From the NCBI GenBank assembly GCA_944470555.2, contig OX104131.1, forward strand, positions 18,282,515-18,346,514: 64,000 bases of DNA. The letters run 5' to 3'. This document shows positions 48,993 to 59,342 of this stretch, one piece after another. The translations under genes were made by a program, and so were the position numbers. The first letter of the stretch is position 1. Every line of letters starts with the position of its first letter. Source of the DNA: Heterobilharzia americana. Lineage: Eukaryota; Platyhelminthes; Trematoda; Strigeidida; Schistosomatidae. A model generated the notes under the pieces. The model made no database searches and had not been told where the DNA came from. It saw only the letters and a program-made list of their open reading frames with translations.

Positions 48993-49720
48993 ACTAAAAG
49001 TTAATTTTTTGTGCCAGTGTAGTAGAGGAGCATACAGTAGGCGATAAATACATACAAAAATATATCGTAGTCATTGTTCAACAGTTTATCAAGGGTTGTG
49101 CTGTTCTTAATGGGGTACCACTATTTTTAATTGTCTAAAGTAAAAAATAGTACACTTAACAAACGATGACATAGAAAAGTACTTTTGAGATGATGAAAAT
49201 CAAGAATCCCATCCATCAATGGAGAAAATAGATATTGTCGACAAAAGGTCAAGGTCATTTGGGTTCATTTGGACCAAATGATGTTTCAAGCACTTCATTG
49301 GTTACACTAGTTTTATCCATCATCAGTACTATCATGAATACAAAAATTAGTTACGTCTAATTTGATATATTTAAAAGTTAGCCAAAATGTAAATAAAAAC
49401 GAATTTATTTCGATTATATACGTAATAGGATCTACAAAAAATGTATCTATACAAGTTAATGATTTACATTTTGGAATTTTATATTTAAACCATTTATTCA
49501 TTGTTCAATTAACAACAACAATACTAGCAAGAAAAAATAAACCAGTAAGTAATAAAAGGCATTGAACAATGAACATCGAAGTAGGCTGTGTTTAATTCAG
49601 TAAGGAGAGAGAGAGAAGGTGGTTTTCAATTTTCAACTGATTAATCCTACTGACAATTTTTCACTGTCTGAATTGAATCCAAAGAAAAGATTGTCAAGGT
49701 CATAATTATTTACGACAAAT

Positions 49721-49763
<43 letters not shown>

Positions 49764-50174
49764 AAATTTTACTATTCTCATAACAAAGTGTCAATAAGCT
49801 TTAAAATTTTCTTAAAGCTTAAACGATATAAAGATGATGATCATAGACAAATAGATGGCTAAATAAAGTAGTGATATATTTCTTTCAGGAAGAGTAGAAG
49901 TTTTGAAGAAGTGGATAACTTTCAGTTTTCAGTTAAAATGCCGACAAATGTCATGAAATGAAAGTGAACTAGTGAACGACAGGTACATCCCACTTGTGTA
50001 TGTGTGTGCGCGTGCGTTCCAAACTTGAAGTATTGAAGAATAAAACTATCCTGGAAATAGTTTCAGTGATAGCTAAGTGATTAAATATTGTCTGTTTTGC
50101 TATCATTGTAGACTAAAATCTATTCATAGTGTTGTCTAGGTTATTTTTGACAATTCTAGAATTTTATTTGACTA
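48993..50174. other. Unannotated A+T-rich spacer
   Basis: TA run at 49727-49760 and GTGTGTGTGCGCGTGCG at about 50000. Opposed ORFs at 49313-49565 are A+T-driven. Confidence 0.4.
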
Positions 50175-50738
50175 TCTGAGAAACCTACAACAACAGCAAC
50201 AACAAGTATCAATTATCATCAAGTGGAGAAATTTAAAGGAAGTTGTCGCATTCACACACTTAGACAAAGCAGCATTGTTTCAACTACAGACGGTGGCACA
50301 AATGAAGATATCGAATCCAGGGTCAAAAATGCAAGACAGGGCTTTAACAATCTGAAATCACTGTGGAGATCTACTGCACTCCATTCAGCACAAAGAATGA
50401 GATCCGGATTTTCAACATCAATGTCAAGTCAGTGCTTCTATGTGATGGTTCACAAACTGAGCGGTACGTTACGAAAAGCATTTCGAACAAACTACATACA
50501 TACATCATCAACAGCTACAGCCTACACTCACTCGATTCTGAAGATCAGATGACCAGAATAATAAGAATAAGCAACAAGGAACTCTGACTGGCTGGCTGGC
50601 TGGCAACGAACCAACCAAGAGCCTATCGCCCAACAAATATGCAGAAGAGAATGGAGATTGATTGGACTGGACATATACTGAGAAGACCATTTGGGAAAAT
50701 CACGGGCCAGGCCAGGCCGTCGAGTGGAACCCAAATGG
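50175..50738 (+). mobile_element. RTE-type LINE copy I, truncated at both ends
   Basis: Begins in the glutamine-rich CAACAACAGCAACAACAAG spacer. It encodes remnants of STDGGTNEDIESRVKNARQG and FNNLKSLWRSTALHS and the C-terminal RITRIIRISNKEL-type region with GGCTGGCTGGCTGG. It stops at about 50738, before the usual GGAACCC 3' end, where it abuts a hammerhead SINE. Confidence 0.75.
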
Positions 50739-50910
50739 GAGTCTTAAATAGGACGAAATGCGCATCCTGGATTCAACTACTAGCCACGATCCATCATTAA
50801 CATAATTAGAACACAGGCAATACCGAGGCATCCTCATAGGAGCCCATATATCAATAGAGACCGATCAATTCGCTCCAAGCAACTACATTAGGAATATAAA
50901 AACAATTATG
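50739..50910 (+). mobile_element. Sm-alpha-like SINE, 5'-truncated inside the hammerhead (H7)
   Basis: Starts at GAGTCTTAAATAGGACGAAA, lacking the CUGAU half of the core, then TGCGCATC and CTGGATTC. The typical body follows (CTAGCCACGATCC, GGCAATACCGAGGCATCC, CATAGGAGCCCATATATC). GAAA is intact but the ribozyme cannot fold without its 5' half. Confidence 0.7.
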
Positions 50911-50984
50911 CTAATATTATCACAATACCAAGTGTCTGGTTTGTAGGTAGTCACAATAAAAAGCTACCAAGATATTGTAGTGCA

Positions 50985-51170
50985 CTCAATAGGTATCAGC
51001 AGAACCGAAGATGCATGTTTCATCCCATATGGAACTCGTTAGCTGGATACACCTAAACCCCAGTGAGTGATTACCTTCCTATTGCTACTCGAACCACTTC
51101 CACAATGGGGATCAGTTGTTGTTTACTGAAATTTGTAATTTTCTATGGTTATACTAGGTTTAATTACCCG
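50985..51170 (-). mobile_element. Sm-alpha-like SINE with decayed hammerhead (H8)
   Basis: Minus strand: B-box-like GGTTCGAGTAGC (about 51073), CACTCACTGGGG, then TCCAG, core CUAACGA (G5 to A), stem II GTTCC ATAT GGGAT, GAAA intact, ATC triplet and eroded stem I (51050-51000). Faces H9 head-to-head. Confidence 0.65.
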
Positions 51171-51199
51171 ACCTCTGAATAACATTTTGAAATCTGAAG

Positions 51200-51390
51200 C
51201 AACAAGTACTGGCTTTAAATCTTAGTGGGAACAACATTACTCACTAGGAGGTAGGTATATCCAGTTGATTAGTCAAAACTACAACAAAACGTACATTTTT
51301 GGATTCCATTGGTAACCATCATCCCCTACACTACAATATAGGAGTCCATCTACTCAGAGAAGTCGAATGATTCAATACAACTATCAAGAT
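51200..51390 (+). mobile_element. Sm-alpha-like SINE with decayed hammerhead (H9)
   Basis: TTACTCACTAGGAGG lead-in, then ATCCAG, core UUGAUUA, a collapsed stem II (GTCAAAACTACAAC), AAAA for GAAA and TTGGATTCC (51256-51308), followed by degraded body sequence (CTACACTACAATATAGGAG). Confidence 0.6.
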
Positions 51391-51495
51391 ATTTTTTCGT
51401 TTAAAAATTATTTTATATAGGCTTAGTAATTACGCTTATTTAACACTGACCTCATTCATATCAATGGGTTGAATGCCTGATGAAAAGATTCATTC

Positions 51496-51545
<50 letters not shown>

Positions 51546-51677
51546 AAGACACTGAAAATAATACAGATGAAATTGATTTTCTCTTTAAAGATATGTCTAC
51601 TGTTGAGACTTTTCTTTCGTGACATACAGATCAGTTGTTTCTCCCCACTATACACTTGACCTTTCCTCGTTTGTATA

Positions 51678-51730
<53 letters not shown>

Positions 51731-51848
51731 GTTTAAGAGCTTTTCTAAACGATATCCAGATAATAATTATCATCTGTCCCTAATTTAATTAGTGTTTTGT
51801 GAAGAAAAGTTGAGAAAAATGCAGAAAAAATTTCTTTAAACATGAACT

Positions 51849-51889
<41 letters not shown>

Positions 51890-52134
51890 GTAATGGTTTG
51901 TAGACTAGTCACTTTGTACACTTCACATAACCTATAAAGTTATGTATGATAAGATGATTAACGTGTAATTTTTAATGACTATTGTCATGTTGATAATGTT
52001 GACAGTGGCGAAATACAAATAGATTGAGTAAGAATGAAGTTATACCATTTCATTGACTTCTTTTCAATTTTACACAGAGTGAAAAAAAAACCGCGGATAT
52101 TTACGGACAAATGCATTCCGCATATTCATCAATA
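51391..52134. other. Cluster of TA arrays in A+T-rich spacer
   Basis: Three pure TA runs at 51498-51540, 51680-51727 and 51852-51885 within 400 bases, otherwise unannotated. Confidence 0.8.
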
Positions 52135-52598
52135 GCTGAGAGGTGATGAAGATACCCAACCAACACCACCAACAACAACAAAAACAACATGCTCCAATCA
52201 CCATCAATGAAGGAAACTTAAAGGAAGTAGCCTCCTTCACCTATCTAGGCAGCACCGTTTCAACTACAGAAACCACAGGCACAGACGACAACGTCAAAAC
52301 CAGTCACGATCGCAAAGATAGCAAGACAGGCCTTTCCACATTAACCTGAAACCAGTGTGGACATCTTCTGCACTGCACTCAGCATAAAGCCTGAACAACA
52401 TATGGATTTCCAACACCGATTCAGTCAAGTCAGTGCTCCCATGTAGTTGAGAAACTTTATGAAACGTTATGAAAAGCATTTGGAACAAACTGCAGACATT
52501 CATCATCAACAACTGCCACTACACTGTCTCGATACTGACAGTGAAGATGAGATGGCCAGATTAATAAGAATAAGCAACAAGGAAGTTTGGCTGGCTGC

Positions 52599-52638
<40 letters not shown>

Positions 52639-52962
52639 ACGAACCAACGGAGAAGCTATCACTGAACAAATATGCAGTGTAAGGAAGTGGAGATGGATTG
52701 GACATGCACTGAGAAGATCAGTTGGGACACATCACGTGTCAGGTCAGTTGCTTGAGTGTAACCCAGATGGGAAACGACGAGTTGGGCGTCTGAGGTGAGG
52801 GTGATATGGAGGAGATTGTGTGAGGAAGAGATGAGAGCTTGTGGGTAGTGGTGTAGCCAGGTTGGAAAGATTTCGGAGAAGAGAGAGCATTGGAGATGTG
52901 CCAGTGAAGCCGTATGTTCCACTAGCAACCCAAGAGACAAATAATAATAATAATAATAATAC
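52135..52962 (+). mobile_element. RTE-type LINE copy J, 5'-truncated
   Basis: Begins GAGGTGATGAAGATACCCAA (protein MMKIPNQHHQQQQKQ), then ITINEGNLKEVASFTYLGST, MARLIRISNKEVWLAAAGW and the C-terminal region, ending CAACCCAAGAGACAAATAAT with an (AAT)n tail. The WLAG position holds an interrupted run: GGCTGGCT, GCGGCT, then GGCT x8 (52583-52638). It is a close relative of copies G and H. Confidence 0.85.
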
Positions 52963-53494
52963 TCAAAACTGACAAGAGGAAGTTGTCTGTAAATCGCTAT
53001 TCCAGTAGTCAATTTATTCCTTATGAGTGAAAAACACTGAAAAGTTGATAGATTTTCTAGTTATATCACCTCGAGTTGTATTTCTCAATTCATGTATACA
53101 TGTCAGACGATATGGATTACAAGGAAAGGGGAATGAGACAAAGATTGGATGAGGTGAATATATTTCAAATAAAATTTTCACTGGTAAACATGTGATGGAT
53201 ACAGATTACGAGTGGTGATTGTTTGGTGTCTTCAAAGTGACCATAAAAAGTGGAAGGCTGATGATTTTGCTTAGATTTGCAATAACGATTTGTATTAGGA
53301 GGTGTTGGAAACAAGTACTTGTTAGCTTATTACTTGCATAATAGCCACTGACTTTTTTTGCATTCACTTGTATGGCCTTTTAATTTTGTTTGGTATTACT
53401 GCATTTTCTACGGTGGATTCCGTGACCACCTTCTATTCTGATTGACTTTAGAGGTTTGTGTTAGAGGGTGGGGGGGATTATTGATTTCTGTTGG
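52963..53494. other. Unannotated spacer
   Basis: No recognised feature apart from a G-run at 53470-53476. Confidence 0.4.
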
Positions 53495-53690
53495 CATTCT
53501 TCACAAATTGACATCGGTTGAAGAGCCAGTGAAAACCTGCAAAGGCTAAACATCTATTTCTTCCTCATAGGGGACTCTTCAGCAATGAGTACACCTGACC
53601 CAGACAGGGATCGAACCCGGTGCCCTCAAGTTCTTTGACAAGCACCTTATCATTAAGACACTGGGTTAGAATTGAGTGATCCATGACTTT
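53495..53690 (-). repeat. SINE-like family A copy A11
   Basis: Minus orientation: ACAAATTGACATCGGTTGAA tail, GACTCTTCAGCAATGAGTAC, reversed B box GGGATCGAACCC (53609-53620) and reversed A-box region CATTAAGACACTGGG. Confidence 0.65.
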
Positions 53691-53799
53691 TCATGAAGCA
53701 TTCCGGAAATTGTATGTACTTTATACCTTCAGTTCTGTTAATATAATTGTAAAACTAGAGTACTGTGGTAGGAACTAATTTCATATTAGATTTGTTTAT

Positions 53800-54870
53800 T
53801 TGATTTATAACACCCAGTGGCGATCTAGTATTATTTACTTGATGATGACGTTTCGAGCATGAATTATTACTCCTCATCATCATATCACAGTATAATCACA
53901 CTCCTTTCCACATCTGATATTTGTTTTGGTTAGTAAATGTTCCATATCTCTGGTGTAGGTGTTGAATTATTACTATTACAAGTGTTGGGTGGATGTTGAT
54001 TCGATGAACAAAGATTCAGTAATCAATCCCCCCTCTCTCCCCACCTAATTATATTGGACTTAAGTACAGTGGCTTTATCCCAGCCTATTCTATTGTGTGA
54101 TTGTGTGTTAATGCATGCATTACAATAGCCAACTGGTTTTCTAGATTATTGATGTTATTTAGGTCTGTTATTCTGTATTTAGATAGATTCCTATGTTCTG
54201 CTATTCTAGCTGACTCCGATCGGCTAGTCTGACCTTTGTATTTGACCTCATAGTCATTCAATGGAATTTGATAGATTAGATTACTTTGCTTAGTTGGTTC
54301 TATTGTATCCTTAAGCCCCGTGACAAAGCTTATCTTTGAGTGAGTTTATAGGTTTAAATGCCACCGTCGAGGATCCTACGTAAAGTTTCTGATCCACTTT
54401 TCTTATAGGATAACACAATAGAGGTTGTGAACTCCTTTCTACTTATGTTCTAGCTGTTATTTGTACTTGTGTTACTGTTATTATTCCGTTTCTTATGTGT
54501 TTGCACGAATTTCTTAATAAAAATAGAGGATAACTACTAACTATTGGCACTTCTTTTACGTGTTTCAATTCCTTGTTTAGGTCCTTGCACTGACTAGTCA
54601 ATTTCCTAGCTCTATCACTTAAACATTTGACTAAGCCTGCCTTAACTGACTGACATTGGATGAAATAACTTGAAGTGTAGATATCTGTTGAAATATATCG
54701 GTTTTCTGTAGACAGCAGTATCCAAATCACCATCCGTCCATTGTTTTATCCTTCAATCCAACATAGGTAAGTCTCCTTGTTCATTTTCTACTTACTCGTA
54801 AGTGAATTGGATTGCATCTACTACTGAGTTTATATGTGTGAGGAAATTGTTGATATATCGATATTATTAT
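53800..54870 (-). mobile_element. Penelope-like element fragment: RT C-terminus plus GIY-YIG endonuclease remnant
   Basis: Read on the minus strand across several frames. At 54870-54740 there are NNFLTHINSVVDAIQFTYE, ENEQGDLPMLD, DGDLDTAVYRKP; at 54660-54500 SVKAGLVKCLSDRARKLTSQ and LNKELKHVKEV; at 54290-54060 NLIYQIPLNDYEVKYKGQTS, R-xx-SARIAEHRNLSKYRI, LENQLAIVMHALTHNHTIE. Known: in Penelope-like elements an RT is followed by a GIY-YIG nuclease whose Cys-rich Y-x-I/V-P-C-x-x-C, Y-I-G-Q-T and H-x-L-x-x-x-H-x-I-D/E motifs have this order. Here both Cys are lost (Leu, Tyr), YIGQT is YKGQT, and stops interrupt the frame. The tail 53800-54000 (CTCGAAACGTCATCATCAAG, minus) fits the usual 3' UTR. 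No RT core (YxDD) is preserved. Confidence 0.85.
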
Positions 54871-54992
54871 GCGAAGTGATCAGTTATACTCGAAATATCA
54901 TCAATTAAATATTACTGTATCACTTCTATTCAGTTGTATAATCAAAACTCATTTGACTTATTCAACGAGCTTGTATTCCACTTTCTAATTTG

Positions 54993-55122
54993 TTATTCAT
55001 CGTTGACTGATATCTGTTGGAAGAATAAAAGAAACCTGGGAGCACTGGACAGATATTTCGTCCTAGTATAGGACTCCTTAGCAGTGTACATCCGTGACCC
55101 TGCCAGGGATTGAACCCGGGAC
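54993..55122 (-). mobile_element. SINE-like family A copy A12, 5'-truncated, perfect 8-bp TSD
   Basis: CTAATTTG lies at 54985-54992 and 55123-55130. The 130-base insert runs from the 3' tail (TTATTCATCGTTGACTGATA) to the B box in reverse (GGGATTGAACCCGGG), where it stops. This simple 5'-truncated insertion shows that TTATTCATC is the 3' end of the element and that the family moves by LINE-like retroposition. Confidence 0.85.
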
Positions 55123-55130
55123 CTAATTTG

Positions 55131-56432
55131 TCTTGAACATAACAAAATAACATTGTGATCATATAAACACTGAATAGTTTGAATACTAATCTGAACAAAT
55201 TGTTTCATTCAAATAGGCATCAATAAACTATCAGTTTCCTGTCAATCATTCAAGTGGATAGGTTATATAACTTTGTGTCTATATAGTCTACAGATTTTTA
55301 TCACCTATACGTAGATGAATAGAAGGCGAAAAATACAATGAATTTATTATATTCCATAGAGTGTATTATTCTAAGCCAATTGAAACTATATGAAGAGTAT
55401 TCAACTCTATAAGACAATCATGTTAGTTAGATTAATTGTTCAATATGGCTATGTTTTATATTATAGAGAGAAAGTATTCTATAGACGGTTTATTTTTCAT
55501 GAATATATCATGATTATAATAAAAGTTTTTTGTTTCATTATTTAACTTTTAGTCTCATTCTGTGCTAGATACACAAATTCAGAGAAGTAATAAATTATAT
55601 TCCATAGATTATTCCATAAATAATACACTATCACACTTTATAATATGCTTAAAAAGAGGTGAATATATAAAATTTCACGTTAACTTAGCACGTTCAATTT
55701 ATATTGTTTTTATAACAATAAACTCGTCATTGAAATGTGAAGCTCTACACTGAATTGTTTGTATATTGTATGATTAGTTTAGTAGGTCTGTAAGGTAGAT
55801 TCATGCTGAGTGAGATAGTTGATAGTGCCTTTAATTGATAAGCAAAACTCCATAGTAGCTATGAGTGTTCATCAGTTAGACAGTAGTGATCTGGGTTCAC
55901 AAACAGTGTAACCGGATTGATCTATTATGATTTAAAACATTTGAATGTTTTCGCTGGTTACTGAAGTCAATAGATGTTTTTTGACGATATAGTTTCACAT
56001 GAGAATGAAGAAGTTAGTTAGTCAGTAATTCTGTGTGAAATTTAGCTGTATGATTTTCTACGAAAACCAAAACATTCAAGGCAAAACATAACATCATCAA
56101 CATTGATGATAGGAACCATTGGATGAAACGAGTTGTTATAGACTACTCATGCTGATAAGCAGTAGTAGTAGTGTGAGTAGTAGCGGTAGTAGTGTGACTA
56201 CTACTACTACTAGTAGTAGTAGTGTGAGTAGTAGTAGTAGTAGTAGAAGTAGTAGTAATTAACGATGTCCAGCTTTCCCATTGATAATATTAGCGTTGCT
56301 GTCAGATAGGATTACACCATCCTACACAGAACTGTATGTGTCGTTCGTACATTTCTAATCTGATTCGGAAGAAATATTTATTCACGAAATTTTGTCGTAC
56401 AACCAGGACTCTTGGTATTATAGTTTACCAGA
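55131..56432. other. A+T-rich spacer with a triplet array
   Basis: Contains the AGT/ACT array at 56161-56257; otherwise A+T-rich with a chance ORF at 55562-55753. Confidence 0.45.
56161..56257. repeat. (AGT)n array containing a 24-base perfect palindrome
   Basis: AGT units flip to ACT units and back. Bases 56200-56223 form a perfect loopless palindrome centred on ACTAGT (56209-56214). GTGTGA interruptions repeat at about 56172, 56193 and 56223. Confidence 0.9.
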
Positions 56433-56700
56433 GGAATCCAGGACGTCCGTTTCATCCCATTTGGGACTGGTCAGCTGATATAACTGTCTCCTAGTGAGCA
56501 ACGTTTTTGTCACTTACACTCTTACTCTGGACCAATAGTTTCAAATATCAATAGGTTATCTACTAGGCCATTGAGTCAAGATAGTAACTTTCTGTTCGGT
56601 GGATATAGCTTTTATGATGTCGCTTGTATTACCCCGTCATTGACTGGATCGAATCGATTGGTCTCCTGCGCAGATGTCTCGATATTGCCTATCATCTTCA
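56433..56700 (-). mobile_element. Sm-alpha-like SINE with the best-preserved hammerhead fold (H10)
   Basis: The ribozyme region is 56485-56433 on the minus strand: ATCAG, core CUGACCA, stem II GUCCC AAAU GGGAU (5 pairs including one G-U), GAAA intact, short stem III ACG/CGU, GUC cleavage triplet, CUGGAU as the other strand of stem I (one bulged G). The only conserved core residue lost is G8 (now C). C3, U4, G5, A6, A9 and GAAA are kept. The tRNA-like head and body lie at higher coordinates; recognisable body words also occur at 56660-56695 (TCTCGATATTGCC), so the order around this copy is rearranged. Confidence 0.7.
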
Positions 56701-57672
56701 ATTTTACAGTAGTGACGGATAATACAAGTAAACATCATTATAGCTTTTAGTTTCATGTCGTTGACTTGAAGGAATTGATCATCTGGTGTTTCTCCTAGTG
56801 AGACCGGAATCGAGGCTATGTATTACAGCTAGTTGCCGTTCATTGTTACTACTTCTTATCATGAATAGTTAATGTATATTGGTAGTCTGTAGATCAAATG
56901 ATAATCTGTCTCTTAGTTCAATTTTTTGTTCCTTAACTGTAAATAATGTTGACATGAAAATGAACCACTTAGTGATGATATTTCCGTAATAAAGTTAGTT
57001 CGTAAAGTCACAAAAATCACAGTCGTTATACATTGATCTTCAGTCACACAACAAGCCTTTATGCATAACGAGAGTGCTAATAGTAAGCAATTATGAATAT
57101 ACCATGTAAACCAAAGGACATCACAGAACAATTGGAAATGCAGAAAATGACAGATATGGTGTATCATTACCCTTGAGGGCCATGGGGTGATTCATTAAAT
57201 GTTGCAATAGCGTATATTTTAACGTCAACTAATAAGACGAACTGTATAATCTCTGAGGTGATCAGATGAATTGTAGATCTGAATAGAGATAATAGACAGG
57301 AAGCCCCACTTCACCTATATTTTGTGCATCTTTGCATTCATAAGAAAGGCATACCTACGACATCGACAGAACTCATGTCCTGACTTACATTCGAACCTAC
57401 CTCATCAATGAGTTATTTGTCTCTGAGTTCAAACATAACTAGAATATTTGATTAATTTCCCTGAAACACTCAAAAATACACCGTGGTTGACTTGACTTTA
57501 TTTTCTTTCCTGTTGATAACAGTTGGAATTCACTGATAAAATATCTTATTCCCCTCAAATTATGCATTCTACTTGATATTTATTATGACAGAATCTATGA
57601 AAATGGGTAGAAAAGAAATTATTCCCGCCTGAACAATGATTAATCTATTATCATTCAGTGATATGTAACAGT
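56701..57672. other. Unannotated spacer, possible decayed SINE pieces
   Basis: 56745-56870 and 57345-57430 contain words reminiscent of SINE lead-ins (TCTCCTAGTGAGACC, CATCAATGAGTTATTTG) but no recognisable ribozyme. The ORF at 56913-57167 is unrecognised. Confidence 0.35.
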
Positions 57673-57675
57673 TGA

Positions 57676-57676
<1 letters not shown>

Positions 57677-57762
<86 letters not shown>

Positions 57763-57900
57763 ACCACCACCACCACCACCACCACCACCACCATTACCAC
57801 CACGACCACGACCACGACCACCACTACTACTACTGCTATTACGACCACCACCACCGCTACTACTACTACTACTCACACCACTACTATTGCTAGTACCACT
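57677..57900. repeat. Compound triplet array (ACT)15(ACG)13...(ACC)10 and mixed ACN
   Basis: Clean ACT block 57677-57721, ACG block 57722-57760, a two-base slip, ACC block 57763-57792, then interspersed ACC, ACG, ACT and GCT units to about 57900. It is open in several frames but only as homopolymer-like Leu/Arg/His or Val/Gly/Ser runs, so it is treated as a microsatellite, not coding. Confidence 0.95.
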
Positions 57901-57903
57901 GTG

Positions 57904-58481
57904 ATTTCACGTAGTCATCATTCAAAGAATTCTAATTATTACCTTTTTCTAATTAAACCTGATAAACATAATTTGGATGTCCTTCACACTTCTGTGTCTA
58001 TATTATGCGAACTGCTTTCTCAATACTTTACAGAATGATATTTTATACAGTTGATTTTGGTGGCTAAGTAAAAACAAGCCGAAACAATTGTAAACAAGCG
58101 GGGTTCTAGTTGACTTCAATGTTTTATTAATAGACAGATATGTAGATGAGTATATGAATAGGTGACTAGATAGATAGGCAGGCAGACAGGTAGGTGAGTC
58201 ATCAGTCAGTCAGTTAGATGAATTTGATATTTCATTCAGTTATCTACCTACAATCACTCATTACAACAAATTGCGTGCATGAACATTGATGCGATGAAAA
58301 GATAAACTCCTAACTGATCTCTCTGTGTATTTCTATCTTCCTTTTCTGATAAAAAAAGGCATACTGTTCAAATGATAATCTCCATAAGATTTTAACATTT
58401 TTTTTGTGATAAAATCATCAAATCATTAAGATTGGTCAAATCAACTCTGTGAGTAAATTTATCTATAGTAATGAATAACAC
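57904..58481. other. Unannotated spacer
   Basis: Short AGGCAGACAGG-type run at about 58175-58195. No gene recognised. Confidence 0.4.
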
Positions 58482-58492
58482 ATCATTTTATT

Positions 58493-58783
58493 TTGAGATG
58501 AATGGGGATTTTTAATTTAGAAGTAGTATTCATCATGGACTGACTGACATCAGTTGGAGAACCATTGGAAATCTGGGAGTACTGGACAGCTGTTTCGTCC
58601 TAGTATATGACTCCTCAGCAGTACGCACCCATGACCCAGCTAGGGGTCGAACTCAGGATCTTCAGGTTACACGGCGAATGCGTTAACCAATCAGCCACTG
58701 GGTGTGACAGTCGCACTATGTCATGAATTGAGAGAAGTTGGAAATTGTGAATCACTGGAAACCGATCCATTGGCTGAATGGTT
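58493..58783 (-). mobile_element. SINE-like element A13 with 5' inversion, perfect 11-bp TSD
   Basis: ATCATTTTATT lies at 58482-58492 and 58784-58794. The minus copy runs from its 3' tail (TTGAGATGAATGGGGATTT on the plus strand) through reversed B box GGGGTCGAACTC and A box GCCACTGGG. At about 58700 it switches to plus orientation (CAGTCGCACTATG to TTGGCTGAATGGTT), i.e. the 5' body is inverted with about 19 bases of overlap. Confidence 0.8.
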
Positions 58784-58794
58784 ATCATTTTATT

Positions 58795-59279
58795 ATAAAC
58801 ACTAATTAATAGGTTATTGATGAATACAGTTTAAGAAATAACTAACAAAATTTATTCATTTAAGTTTCAATCACTAGATTTTTTAGATTTACTCAACAGT
58901 AAATGAAATTTTATTAAACTGATATGAGAACAATGAGTGAATAACTAGACTGAATTTCTTTTATGAGTAGGTCTCAGTCAAAATTAATTGAACAATTGCC
59001 TTGCTGACTATTGATCAAACTTTCTAAGTTAGTTTTATTCAATAGGTTGATCTCTGTAACCACAAGATGAGTGACTGAATATGTTGAAAGAGGTTTAAAT
59101 CATTGGTGAAATCTATTAGGGTTAGACTGTGTGTACCGTCCCTTTACTTTGTACTTTAAAGTTGTTTTTTTAGCGTTTGGATTGGTTTTAGGGGGTAGGG
59201 TTGCTAGACTTACGCCTAACCTTACCTTTTTTCCGGGCTTAGGATTGGCTAGTAAACTAGTGAACTAGTAAACAAGCCG
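58795..59279. other. Unannotated A+T-rich spacer
   Basis: No recognised feature. Confidence 0.4.
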
Positions 59280-59342
59280 AGGAAGTCATACAGCCAGGTT
59301 AAAAAGATTGCAGAGAATTAATAACAATAATAATAATAATAA
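59280..59342 (+). mobile_element. Very short RTE-type LINE 3' fragment (M)
   Basis: CATACAGCCAGGTTAAAAAG and ATTGCAGAGAA, followed by an (AAT)n tail, match the last part of copies C and D, although the GGAACCC block is missing. Confidence 0.55.

Noticed and set aside
57672..57893. ORFs rich in Leu/Arg/His (plus) and Val/Gly/Ser (minus), and a possible poly-Thr reading of the ACN triplets
   Set aside because: They are translations of a compound triplet microsatellite. A slip between the ACG and ACC blocks breaks the Thr frame into Pro codons, and no splice-bounded coding flank is visible.
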